Assembly: GCA_022749755.1 (NCBI GenBank)
Contig: CM040449.1
Coordinates: forward strand, 16,092,363-16,156,362
Length of the DNA stretch: 64,000 nt
DNA from: Azadirachta indica
Taxonomy: Eukaryota > Streptophyta > Magnoliopsida > Sapindales > Meliaceae
Direction of reading: 5' to 3'
In this document: positions 39,148-49,000 of the stretch, in pieces
Position numbering within the stretch: the stretch's first letter is position 1
Layout: the number at the start of each line of letters is the position of its first letter
Notes under the pieces: model-generated
The model's input: the letters and a program-made list of their open reading frames with translations, nothing else
What the model was told of the DNA's origin: nothing
Database searches by the model: none
Translations under genes and position numbers: made by a program

Positions 39148-39899
39148 TTCTTGATTGTTGATTCAAGTTCTTTTAGGTCTTTATTAACCTTTGTAACTAT
39201 TGCCTTGGTATTGTCAGGTATTGCAATATTTGGTGTGATCTGTTTGATCTGATCTTCGGGAATTCTTATCCCTTTAATAAGTTCTCCTATTTTATTGATA
39301 TCTGTTTGTATCAATTCTCTTTTCTGAGTTTTTGACTCTTTAACTAAAGCTTCGAGCTTTACTATTTCTGAGCTAATGTGTTGAATTAGATCAGAGGTTT
39401 GTTTGAACTGCTGAATATTTGGTTGCTGTTGGTATAACAACCTTATGTTTTGATCCAGCACATTTATAGAGGTTTGAAGTTCTTGAAAACTGAGTCTTAT
39501 CGTGTCTTTCACGATTTCCCTAGTGGTTTCCACTTCAATGCCCATGTGGGTGTCAGTCTTTTGTAAAGCAGGTGTTGCTACTTTAATAAAGTTGGACTGG
39601 TCCCGTTCTATGTCGGCTACTTTCTGAGCTAACCAATTTATCTTTTTTAAAGCAGCTAATAATGCATGTGACATGTTGGTCACTAAAGAGTAACTTGCAT
39701 TATTTTGCCTTATCAGTTGGTCCATCTTGTCAGCTGTACCTGGCAGCTTTTTTGGTTGGACAATTATTGCACTAAGATTATTGATTTTCTTTTGTCTTTC
39801 CTCTTGTGCAAGAATAATAGACAGTGGTTCTGGTTGGTCCACGTATAATGAGAGGGCCAACTCTTCAGTTGCTTTGTCAATGTCAATACTGCTTGACAT
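39111..39899 (-). CDS. EPRV-A ORF2, virion-associated-like coiled-coil protein
   Basis: 262 codons from the ATG at 39,899, which lies 19 nt past the ORF1 stop. The GTG-initiated longer frame from 39,935 is less likely. The protein is rich in Ile, Gln, Lys and Glu with heptad-like stretches (KINWLAQKVADIERDQ, VLDQNIRLLYQQQPNIQQ, ISSEIVKLEALVKE), consistent with a coiled coil. In badna/tungroviruses the second ORF encodes a virion-associated, nucleic-acid-binding coiled-coil protein. This one is longer than badnavirus P2, so the assignment is by position and architecture. Confidence 0.55.
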   Translation of the reverse strand: MSSSIDIDKATEELALSLYVDQPEPLSIILAQEERQKKINNLSAIIVQPKKLPGTADKMDQLIRQNNASYSLVTNMSHALLAALKKINWLAQKVADIERDQSNFIKVATPALQKTDTHMGIEVETTREIVKDTIRLSFQELQTSINVLDQNIRLLYQQQPNIQQFKQTSDLIQHISSEIVKLEALVKESKTQKRELIQTDINKIGELIKGIRIPEDQIKQITPNIAIPDNTKAIVTKVNKDLKELESTIKNWIQANTSRRQQ

Positions 39900-39918
39900 T
39901 TTTATCGGAATACTCTTT

Positions 39919-40581
39919 TTAAGATTCCGGTTCACTTTCCGATTCTCTTACAGCGTAATCAAGATCTTCACCAGATTTTCCGGTTAAATCTTTTACTGCG
40001 ATCAGAACAAGTTTTTCAATTGTTTTTTGACGATTTGAGACTTTCTGGATATCTTTCTTGTAAGATTTATGAAGCGTTCTGACTTCCGCTTCGATTTTTT
40101 CAAAAAGTTTGATCGGCCAATCTAACAGTTCGGAGATCTGTTTCTTAGATGGGAATTTTCTGATCCTTCTGTATAAATCTGAAAGTCTTGATTCAGAATC
40201 GTCTTGTTTTAGACTAATGTTTTGTAACGTACTTGCTACAGATTCGAGTGTTTCGAACAAATTGTCGAATTCAAAGGGTTTTGCCTCTGATAATTTTGCT
40301 AACAGAGTTCTGTCTGTTTTAGCTATGTTTTCTGAGAGATTGATAATGCAATCTATAACTGTATTGAGTTGTTTATTTGTTGAGTTATTATCAACAGAAT
40401 GCCAAAGATGCAAGTACTCACCAGAAGGTTTTGACTTGTTGAGGAAGTTACAGTTCCGTTGCCAAGTTTTTCCTTCGATCTGAGCCTTGTATATTTGGAT
40501 CTTTGGAATAACGAGATCTAAATAATCTAACTCTCTGTTTTGAGGGGGTTGCTTCAAAACTTCTTTGCGTATATCTGTCAT
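39919..40581 (-). CDS. EPRV-A ORF1 protein, unknown function
   Basis: 220 codons from an ATG at 40,581 preceding MTDIRKEVLKQPPQNRE, intact to TAA at 39,919. It contains HLWHSVDNNSTNKQLNTV, a helical Lys/Glu-rich middle and an acidic end (RESESEPES). Its place ahead of ORF2 and movement protein matches ORF1 of Tungrovirus/Badnavirus, whose role is not well established. No domain was recognised with certainty. Confidence 0.55.
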   Translation of the reverse strand: MTDIRKEVLKQPPQNRELDYLDLVIPKIQIYKAQIEGKTWQRNCNFLNKSKPSGEYLHLWHSVDNNSTNKQLNTVIDCIINLSENIAKTDRTLLAKLSEAKPFEFDNLFETLESVASTLQNISLKQDDSESRLSDLYRRIRKFPSKKQISELLDWPIKLFEKIEAEVRTLHKSYKKDIQKVSNRQKTIEKLVLIAVKDLTGKSGEDLDYAVRESESEPES

Positions 40582-40800
40582 GGGTTAGTGCATATATAGC
40601 AAACAAGGAGCATATATTTATAATATTTGATAAAGTTCTCGAATGTTCCTATTCTAGAACACCTTAAAGTATCGTATTTGCCTAAGCTGGTTATAGGTAA
40701 ATACACTTAGCTTTTAATTAATCTTAGAAGTTTAAAGATTAATTACTCTGTTAATAACTATGAGATTCTGAAACAATCTATTCAATAGTCTCACATACGA
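40582..40800. other. EPRV-A non-coding joint between opposed blocks
   Basis: About 220 bp of AT-rich sequence separates the minus-strand ORF1 start from the plus-strand Cys-rich region. It includes CATATATAGC and a CTTTTAATTAATCTTAGAAG stretch. It probably represents viral sequence upstream of ORF1 plus a junction. No gene is seen. Confidence 0.45.
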
Positions 40801-40802
40801 AT

Positions 40803-42057
40803 ATGGTAGAATCCATAAGTCAAGCATCTAGCGATTCTGATGACGTGGGAGATGATTCGCTGATGAAAATATTCAACCAAGGACTACTGGACGAAAAGAA
40901 TTTTCGTTCCATGATGCCCAATATTGGTTTTGATATGATGGCAATCAATGAACCAGAATGTTCTCATAATTGGATAAAAGGCAGAGGATCCGAATCCCTC
41001 GCATGCTTTTTATGTCATTATTACCCATCGTTTGAAAAAAAGAGCACAATGTTCTCAATGTCGAGTTGAAGGATGTATTGACTGCTTACAGCAAACATTC
41101 AAAATTCAACTAAAAGACGCGCCAAAAACATCGTTAGCAAGACCTAATGATATCGCGCATTTATATAAAAGGATGCAAATGGTCGAAGAAAGACTTATTA
41201 TGGTTGAAAAGGACCTAGAACAAGTCCTCTTAAACCAACAACCTAAAATTGAGCAAAAACCAAATAGCTCAACATCACCAAAACCTATCCTCAACCAAGA
41301 TGTTGAAAACGCTGTATGTCCTGAAGACATAGGAGTCTCACGAAATGATCCTATGTATGATATATACAACCAAGTTTTCCAAAATAAATCCGAAAAACTG
41401 GAAAAATCGGAAAAATTGTCCAATATGACTATTGAAGAGTTAAGTAAACTCGAAGTTCCTGTTTCAGAAAAACAACCGGAACAAGTTACATTAATGGCAT
41501 CAAATATGACGCTTGACAAGCCAGAATGGGTTTATGAATACACTAATAGTGCTACACCACAGTGTATGAATATCATTACCCCTAATACAATACGTATTAG
41601 ATTAAAGGTAACAATACCTACACACAAAATGGTCAAAGGACGACCAGTGGAAAGTACTCCATGGACCACTGAAGGAAACTTCCTGATTGATACAGGATGC
41701 TCAGTATCCAAAATCTCATCGGATGCTATACCATCCAATCTCTTAATTGAGAATCCTTTTGCAGTCCCTGCAAGACAAATGGACGGAAAGTTAATCGCAC
41801 ACAAACTTATGGTCCCCAAGATGACATTATCTTCATTACAGATTTGTTGACCACCAATACAGTGCTTTTTGCAAAAGGTAACAGCATTACCACTTGCAAA
41901 ACATAAATTATTAGGCATTATTGGCTTAGACTTCGTCTTCAACGAATTATTTCATGGGATGATATTGACCAGAACGTCAATTCATTTTTTAGGACAAGGA
42001 ATTAATGTTCCGTACAATTGGAACAATAATATGGATCAACAATCCAGCCCACTGGAT
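40803..42057 (+). pseudogene. EPRV-A Cys-rich domain and aspartic protease
   Basis: The first frame (40,803-41,069) carries the start of a Cys/His cluster (CSHNWIKGRG, ACFLCHYYPS). A frameshift at an A7 run near 41,034 moves the reading to the frame holding QCSQCRVEGCIDC. That frame continues to the retroviral-type protease motif FLIDTGCSVSKI (about 41,680). A TGA at 41,848 interrupts it before LLGIIGLDFVF. The Cys pattern resembles the second Cys-rich region of badna/tungrovirus polyproteins, which is why I place EPRV-A in that clade. Confidence 0.8.
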
Positions 42058-42084
42058 TTCGGAATAACGTATTAATTATTCGTC

Positions 42085-42497
42085 AATTTATAGGTTACGG
42101 GCCTTCTTAAGTTCTGATAATCAGTGATTTTGCACTTACAGTTAGCCTTAATAGTAATGTTAAGAGCCTATCCCAACACCGCTATTCTTCTATTTTCTGA
42201 TTAAATTTGTAAAGCGGAAGACTTAATCAAGAAAACAGGGTAATTAGTAATACAAAGGGAAGGTTACCTTTGTTGGCTTTTCGAGCAGCGCAGATGATTT
42301 GCATTGATCGAACGGTTAATGATGTTAGCGTTGCAATTCTCATGCTTCTGAAACTTTTGAAACAAACTTGAATTTTATTGATCAAGCGAAAGGACTCACA
42401 CAACCACTCTAAGTTACATGATCATCCCTCAGACACACTGCCTGGTAAACTAAGGATAGAAATCCAAAGTCTCTTTAGGTGGAACCTAAAGGAAAGA
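42085..42497 (-). repeat. EPRV-A leader, right arm of the inverted repeat
   Basis: Reverse complement of 33,971-34,302 plus 34,523-34,600, without the ORF2 insert found in the left arm. The two arms are separated by about 7.5-8 kb and face each other across the whole viral block. Confidence 0.8.
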
Positions 42498-42524
42498 GTT
42501 TGAAGAAACTCATACTAGGGGTAT

Positions 42525-42648
42525 GTGAAAGGAAAAGATAATAAGTTGGCAGACACTATGAGTAGGCTTCTTTTAAAAAGCAAAGATTCTTACTTAAAGA
42601 ATAAAGAACCAACCTTATTAGATCTTCTTTTCATAACACAATTATTAA
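42525..42648 (+). repeat. EPRV-A RNase H tail fragment (124 bp)
   Basis: Duplicates 36,442-36,565 with two visible differences, one of them at the premature stop position near 36,451, where this piece has a sense codon. The piece has no start of its own and directly abuts the 178-bp Copia repeat. Confidence 0.85.
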
Positions 42649-42822
42649 ACCAGGAAACCTAACATGGGTACTGTAGTAAGAGTCGCAAATAGTAACAACG
42701 TTACTGTTTGCGTTTACTGTTCATAAGATATTGTTGGCATTTACTGTTTATGAGTTACTGTTTATTGGTGAAAATCTCTAGAAAAGGTTGAAGGTGTGGT
42801 AAAAGACAAGATGGTTTTTTCT
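42645..42822 (+). repeat. 178-bp direct repeat flanking EPRV-A, right copy
   Basis: Identical to 33,784-33,961. After it the sequence continues as ordinary Copia coding DNA. Confidence 0.92.
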
Positions 42823-45058
42823 ACAACTGTACTAATCATCTATTTGAAAACAGTTGGAAAAAGTTTGGAAATTCAACATCTGCGAATTAAAGTTATCACA
42901 TCTATAAGGACAACTCTTGTGAACTTGCAACTTCTTCCTCTGGCAATTCTGAGAACTCTCATATGCCATTATCTAGAGAAGCTAATTATCAATCTACTAT
43001 AGGTAACCAGCTAATTAATGGATTCTCAATGAGGATTAAAAATACGTTTTTTCCTTCTAATTCTACCCCTTGAATAATTGATTCTGGGGCATCATCTCAT
43101 ATGATTGGTAATAATTTTGTTTTTTGTTCTTATTCCTCATTTGGTATATTCTCTTTTGTAGTATTGGTAGATGGTTCTAAAACCAATGTTGTAGGAATAT
43201 GAACTGTTTTTGTCAATTCTACTCTTCATCTTTCTTCAGTTCTTTATGTATCTAAATTTTCTATCAATCTTTTACCAATTAGTCAAATAATTAAAAATTT
43301 AAATTGTTCTGTCGTATTCTTTCCATCTCATTGTATTTTTCAGGATTTTGGTATGGGAAAGACGATTGGCGGAGGATGGGAGATAAATGGAGAGTATCAC
43401 CTTTCTAGTTTGCTACAATCCTCTAATTCTGCATTATCCTCTTCATTACCTTCAGAATAATGGCACTATAGACTAGGACATCCTTTTCCTCAAATCCTTA
43501 AACGAATGAATCTACTTGATATTGTCAAGTCTAATATTGAGTGCGAGTCTTGTCAATTAGGTAAACATCATCGTATCTCTTTTTCTACATGAATCAATAA
43601 ATCTAGTTTACGTCCTTTTCAATTGGTTCATTCTGGTATTTGGGGTCTGTGTTGAATTTTTTTATTATCATAGTTTTAAGTATTTTCTATCATTTGTTGA
43701 TGATTGTTCTCGAGTTACATGGATATATCTTTTAAAAGAACGATAAGAAGTCCCTATTATATTTGAATCATTTTTCAAAAAAGTACAAACTTAGTTTAGT
43801 GTGTTTATTCAAATTTTTCGTTCTGACAATACCTTAAAATATTGTTGTTCTACACTTTTTGAATTTTGTAGAAAATAAGGGGTGATTCATCAAACCTCAT
43901 GCTCTTATGCTTCCCAACAAAATAGCGTAACTGAAAGGAAAAATAGGCACTTGTTAGACATTGCTCGAAAAATAAGCACTTGTTAGACATTGCTCGAATA
44001 ATCCTATTTCATATGAAAGTGCGATCTAAATTCTGGGGAGAAGCAATTTTTATTACCCGTTATCTAATAAATAGGCTTTCATTTTCCGTTCTCAACTTTA
44101 GAGCGCTATACAATATTCTATTTCTTGACAAACCTCTTTTTTCACTTCCATCTCATATTTTTGATTGTGTTTGTTTTGTCCATACGTTTAATACTCATGA
44201 CAAACTTTCAGTTCGGTTTGTTAAATGTATTTTTCTAAGGTATTCTAGAACTCAGAAATGTTATAAATGTTTAGATCTTATTTCTGGTAAAACTTACATT
44301 AGTAATGATGTTACCTTTTTCAAGTCTACTATTTATTTCTCAGAAAGGAATCTATTTTAGAAACTAATCTTATTTCTCTCACCGCACCTCTTTCTCATGC
44401 TATAGATCCCATTGTACCTATTCTTGTACCTACCATTCCTATAAAGAAACCTCTCCAAGTGTACGTACATAAAAAAGATCGTCAACAGTTTGATCAATAA
44501 AGTGAGTCTCCTCTAGATCCCTCCTTTACCCAAGCGATGACTTCTAATCAAGATTCTCTTCTACCAGCTGGTGATTTAGATCCTGATCTCCCTATTGCAA
44601 TTTGAAAAAGTAAAAGAACAATTGCTACTAGGTATCCTCTTGCTTAATCTGTTTCTTTCAATTCATTTGCTTTTCGATCCTTTACCTTGCCTTTGTCTAC
44701 TATATCTTTGTCTAGGACATCTCAAAAAGCATTTGCACATCTTGGTTAGTGCGAAGCTATGGAAGAAGAGATGATAGCTCTTTATGATCGTGGCACTTGG
44801 GAACTACAAAAACTCTCAAATGGTAAAGAAGCTATAAGTTGTCGGTGGGTATTTGCCATCAAGTATCACCTAGATGGTACCATAAAGAGATTAAAAGCTT
44901 GGTTGGTAGCTAAAAGTTTTACTCATACATATGGAGTAGATTATTTTAAAATATTTTCTCCAGTTGTTAGGTTTAATTCTATTAGAGTTCTTATATCTTT
45001 AGCTATTTTTCATAATTAGCCTCTTTTTCAACTTGATGTTAAAAATGCTTTTCTATAT
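42823..45058 (+). pseudogene. Copia pol, left part: protease, integrase, start of RT
   Basis: Recognisable pieces in order: protease IIDSGASSHMIG (43,074-43,109, preceded by an in-frame TGA), the GAG-pre-integrase motif WHYRLGHP (about 43,461), CESCQLGKHH, integrase core with FVDDCSRVTW and a later NRHLLDIARIILFHMKVR (about 43,944-44,010), and RT start (WELQKLSNGKEAISCRWVFA; LDVKNAFLYA). Many stops and frameshifts separate them. A 29-bp tandem duplication sits at 43,941-43,998. The frame is cut at 45,058 by EPRV-B1. Confidence 0.88.
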
Positions 45059-45070
45059 GCTCTGATACCA
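45059..45070 (-). other. EPRV-B1 tRNA-Met primer-binding site at the insertion edge
   Basis: On minus, TGGTATCAGAGC is a perfect 12-base match to the initiator-tRNA-Met complement used by Caulimoviridae. Copia DNA begins at the next base. In this family the primer site defines nucleotide 1 and is the site of a strand discontinuity in virion DNA. Confidence 0.9.
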
Positions 45071-45150
45071 TATACACAATGCGCATACAAAATTTAAACA
45101 ATTGCGGAAACAAAATCAAGAGAAGTAACAAAGAAAATCACTAAGAAGTC

Positions 45151-45156
45151 TTTATT
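45151..45156 (-). terminator. EPRV-B1 AATAAA polyadenylation signal
   Basis: AATAAA on minus, about 95 nt downstream of the TATA-like box and 80 nt before the primer site. The order promoter, polyA signal, primer site is that of a terminally redundant pararetroviral transcript. Confidence 0.65.
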
Positions 45157-45250
45157 ACTTACTTGAAAGGAAGACAACACACTGAATACAATAGCTCTGA
45201 GTTTAGCTTCTCGTATGAATCGAGTCTGCTAAGCAAAGAGAAAACAAAGC

Positions 45251-45258
45251 CTTAAATA
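45251..45258 (-). promoter_or_regulatory. EPRV-B1 TATA-like box
   Basis: TATTTAAG on minus within the intergenic region, a degenerate TATA box at the position expected relative to the AATAAA. Confidence 0.5.
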
Positions 45259-45533
45259 GGCAAGGCAAAGCTAGGCGGGTGCTCACTGGGCCCTATCGCC
45301 ACTAGCAAAAGCACGCCTAAAAGGCAAGACAACGACACAAACAAGCGTGAAAAGAGCGTGCCAAGACAACAAAGAAACAAAAGACACTTTAATAGGAGCG
45401 GGAACTTCCCTGCATCATTCCTTTACAATTATTAAAAGTAGGTGACCCTACTGACTCAGACACTAGTGGAGCACCGTCCACCTTTACTATTAGTGGAGCA
45501 CCGTCCACCTTTATGTTGGGTCCATCACGCTTT

Positions 45534-46013
45534 TCATGCTTGGTCATTTTCAGCCGCATCTTCGAGGAAAGATTCGAATTCCTCAATAATTGATGAGAGA
45601 CGTGATAGATTTCTTCTGGCCTGTTGGGCCTGCTGAATGCCATACGGCCCAGACCATTCTGGAGTGGATCCTTCCCTGTGTCTTTTGTGGGTTGCTGAGT
45701 AAACCCCATGTAGGTCTCTGATTGCTTCCAGGGCTCTCCTGCTTACTTGGTCTGTAATTGCTTCATATTGGGCTCGAAGCCTATTCTGTGTATGGAATGA
45801 TATCCCTTGCCTTGGGAGTCTAAGTAAGTTCTTTTCCTGTTCCCAAAGCCCATCATATGCGAGTGAGAAGGGATATGTCGCGCCACATAGTTGGTTATTC
45901 GCAAGCTGTACCGTTCCGCGGTTTGGTGAGGCATTCTCCTGAATTCCTCCAAGGCTAGATGCAGTGCTTCTAGTTGTTCCACTTGATCCTCCACTTGATC
46001 CTCTTGTTGACAT
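45534..46013 (-). CDS. EPRV-B1 overlapping 3' ORF (159 aa), unknown function
   Basis: Starts with ATG (MSTRGSSGGSSG) just after the last RNase H motif. It runs in the -1 frame relative to the polyprotein, overlapping its C-terminal 271 nt and continuing about 210 nt past its stop. The protein has a Ser/Gly/Thr-rich start, a PFSLAYDGL word, an Arg/Gln/Glu-rich helical middle and an acidic end (SIIEEFESFLEDAAE). The second badnavirus-like copy has an ORF at the same place, in the same relative frame, with a similar plan. Some badnaviruses have extra 3' ORFs of unknown role; equivalence to any of them is not shown here. Confidence 0.65.
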   Translation of the reverse strand: MSTRGSSGGSSGTTRSTASSLGGIQENASPNRGTVQLANNQLCGATYPFSLAYDGLWEQEKNLLRLPRQGISFHTQNRLRAQYEAITDQVSRRALEAIRDLHGVYSATHKRHREGSTPEWSGPYGIQQAQQARRNLSRLSSIIEEFESFLEDAAENDQA

Positions 46014-49000
46014 CCTGCAATGATCAAATGGTTAATTAACCTGCTAAGGGCATCTGCAAGCTCATTATGCTTCCCATCTATATGCTCAATTTCGACTGGT
46101 ATTCCTATTCCTGTGAGATAGTCTGTGAAGGCTATCCAGCGGACTCTAGATGGTTTGTGTGCACTGGACTTGTTGTAAAATGAGACTATCGCTTGACAGT
46201 CTGTCCTAAGGACGATTTGAGGCTTGTCCAGATAATAAATCTTGAATTTTTCCAAGGCCTTCATTGCTCCATGGATTTCTGCGTCTATGGTGGCCTTTGG
46301 ATTCTGAAATTTCCCAAAAGCGTAAGCACAAACACGCTCCGAGGACCTTGGATCTTTTGACCCATTTTTCCATTTACATACGGCGCCCCATCCATCCATT
46401 GAACCATCTGATTCAATTACTATTGCCGCATGTGGTGGTGGTATGTCCAAATCTGGCAAGTTTTGGACCTTTTCTTGGATCAGAGAGACTAATTCCCAAT
46501 CTCTCTTGTTCATACGCCTTTCTCCTGTTGGGTTAGCCTTAGCGTAAAGTGGGCTAAGTAAGCGGCTCATATCCTTAATGTACATTCTGGCGTAGTTTAG
46601 CAGTCCGAGAAATGACTTAAGGCCCTGCAAAGTCTCAAGGTTGGCCTTGTTGGTTTGGACTACTTTCTTTACAATGTGGGGCTGAAGTTTAAGCCTGCCC
46701 CTGTTGATAGTTGCTCCAAGGAACTCAATTTCCTCCTGGGCCAACTTCATTTTTGTTGGGCTTAAGATCAACCCATTTCTTTTGACAATGTCCAGCATGA
46801 TTCCTATGTGCTTCTCATGTTCTTCCTTAGTGTTTGAGAATACCAGTATATCATCAATATATACTGCTATAAATCTCTCTGTCCCTGCGAAGCACTGATC
46901 CATTTTCCTCTGAAAGATTGCTGGAGCATTCTTCAGCCCAGATGGCATTACAAGCCATTCGTAAAGCCCTTGTGGTACCCAAAAGGTTGTCCAGTTGATG
47001 GAGTCTGGGTGCATTGCCACCTGATGAAATCCTGACTTCAAATCAAATTTAGAGAAGACCTTAGCCTGACCAACTCTATTCATGATAGTATGGATTCCAG
47101 GAAGGCTGTACTGGTCCTTTTCTGTCAGGTCATTTAGCCTTTTATAGTTGAAAACCATCCTTTCCTTCCCATGCACCTCTTTCTTTGTGACAGGATCTAT
47201 GGTTGTTCCAGAATTTACCATAAAAGCTGTTGTCCTGTGCTTGCTTTTACTAGGCCTGATGACTCCGATCTTGAGAAGTGCATCAACATGTCTTTTGAAC
47301 TGCTTTTCCATTTGGGGAGTGACATGTTTGATTGGTGGGTCTTCAATGATCATGTTGGGATTAGTGATCCTGAGCTGGCAGACCACTTGATTCTTGACCC
47401 AATATTTCATAGGATTATCCCCAATATAACCCTGCTGAAGAAGTTCTTGAATTAACTCCTTCTGTTTTGAAAGAAAACCATGGTCAGGTTTATTGGTGTA
47501 CCCGACTGTGATTTCTTTATGCTGATCATAGCTCACTTCAGGTTCTGAGTCATCCGAGCTTGATCCTTCTGACTCTGGGATTTTACCTTCGAGTGTTGGT
47601 GCTGCTAGTCTTGTTTCAAAAGAAGTTACATTTTTGTAGAATGTAACCGTTGATCCCTCGATTCGCAGTCCCCCATACATACTTCTGATAAAGTTGCACC
47701 CGAGTATGAGCTCAATTCGAACCCCTAAATTCATTTCAAAGGCATAGGTATAAGGGATTCTGAATGAGTGCCCACTGATGAACATTCTGCCCCCCTTAAG
47801 CTTCTTGTCTACTGTTTGGGCAGAGTTAATTCCTTTGAACTGAACAGAATATGGATTCTGCTCTATTGCTTCCTTAGGCAGAGCTCGTATGTCAACACAG
47901 CAGGTTGTTGCGCCTATGTCTAGGATACTCCTGAGCTTGAATTGCCTGAGACCAGGGATGTCCATAATCACATCCAGATTGTATAACATGTTCCGAACTG
48001 GTCTATTTTTCACCTCAGGGGCTATTGTTCCCTGATCAGCTTTGGCCACGATTCTGGTGGTAGCTTCTGCTTCCCAGTAAGCAGAGGATTCTTCTTTTCC
48101 TTTCTCCTCAGCTTGTTTTGAAGATTCTGGCTGCTCGGGAAATAAGAATTCTTCTGATTCCGAGCTTGAGCTGACTAACCCGATCTGCTTATGTTCAGCT
48201 CGTCTTCTTTCCTTTTCCTTCTTCCTTTTCAGCCTATCGTTCTCTGCTAGTTGAAGTCTGCTTAATTCTAGTTCTTTCTGGGCTGTAAGTTCTGCCTTCT
48301 GTTTATAGAAATCCGCTTTATTTCTGAGCCTAGACATTTCTGCCTCACACCACTTAATATAATCTTGTTGTTGATGAAGCAAGCTCTGAGGATTGTAAGG
48401 GATTGGTGTTCTTAATGGCTCCTTTTCCACCTTGATGCCACAATAGTTGATGCTGCAAAGTCCACAACAGGTGAGATAACACTTAGGGCAGTGTATCCTG
48501 TTATTTCTGGAAGCATCTCTTTTGCAGAAGTGACATTTATAGAAGGCCGGATCTTCTATCTCCTTGCAGTGCTGGTAATCATGATTGCACTTGTACTGGC
48601 TTTCAGAAACCTTGACCATAGGTTGCCAAGTTCCTTCCTTTCCCATCCAGTAAGTTCTATCAACTTCCCTGAACATGTAGCAATGCTCTGTTCGGATGTG
48701 AGCAAGTTTATGCTCTACAGCATCTTCATCCCCATTATCCTCTGTTAGGCTGTAGATGGCATCTGAGTCTTCTTCACCATCTTTTACAGAGACTACCTCA
48801 AAGTCATCTGGGATGTCCAGTCCTTCATAAGCTGCTACACGTTTGACATTCCTTCTTTCATTTGGGCATTCACGAGCAAAATGCCCTTCATCACCACTAA
48901 GGTAGCATTTGCACCTCTTCTCCCTAACCAGGTGCTTTCTTTTCTCAATCCTTGCATGAGAGCTGTGAGCTTTTCCTTTGTAAGTGGTTGATTTTCTGAT

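Larger units (their letters stand above)
33962..42644. mobile_element. EPRV-A: scrambled endogenous pararetrovirus, tungro/badnavirus clade
   Basis: The 8.7-kb block contains, in order: viral leader (+), a short ORF2 piece (+), leader again (+), protease tail-RT-RNase H (+, 34.6-36.7 kb), coat-movement-ORF2-ORF1 (minus, 36.7-40.6 kb), Cys-rich domain-protease (+, 40.8-42.06 kb), leader (minus), and an RNase H tail piece (+). Laid out on a circular viral map these give ORF1-ORF2-movement-coat-Cys domain-protease-RT-RNase H. This resembles Tungrovirus/Badnavirus organisation. Most genome parts are present, but in at least seven rearranged pieces with stops and frameshifts, so no intact genome exists here. 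The genus is uncertain. Confidence 0.85.

Noticed and set aside
33784..42822. Treating the 178-bp repeats as LTRs of a viral element
   Set aside because: They are internal Copia leader sequence, lack TG...CA ends and are not present in the viral parts.
46264..46536. Plus-strand ORF in EPRV-B1 and its near copy at 49,674
   Set aside because: Antisense of RNase H coding DNA; the repetition is explained by the captured RNase H fragment.
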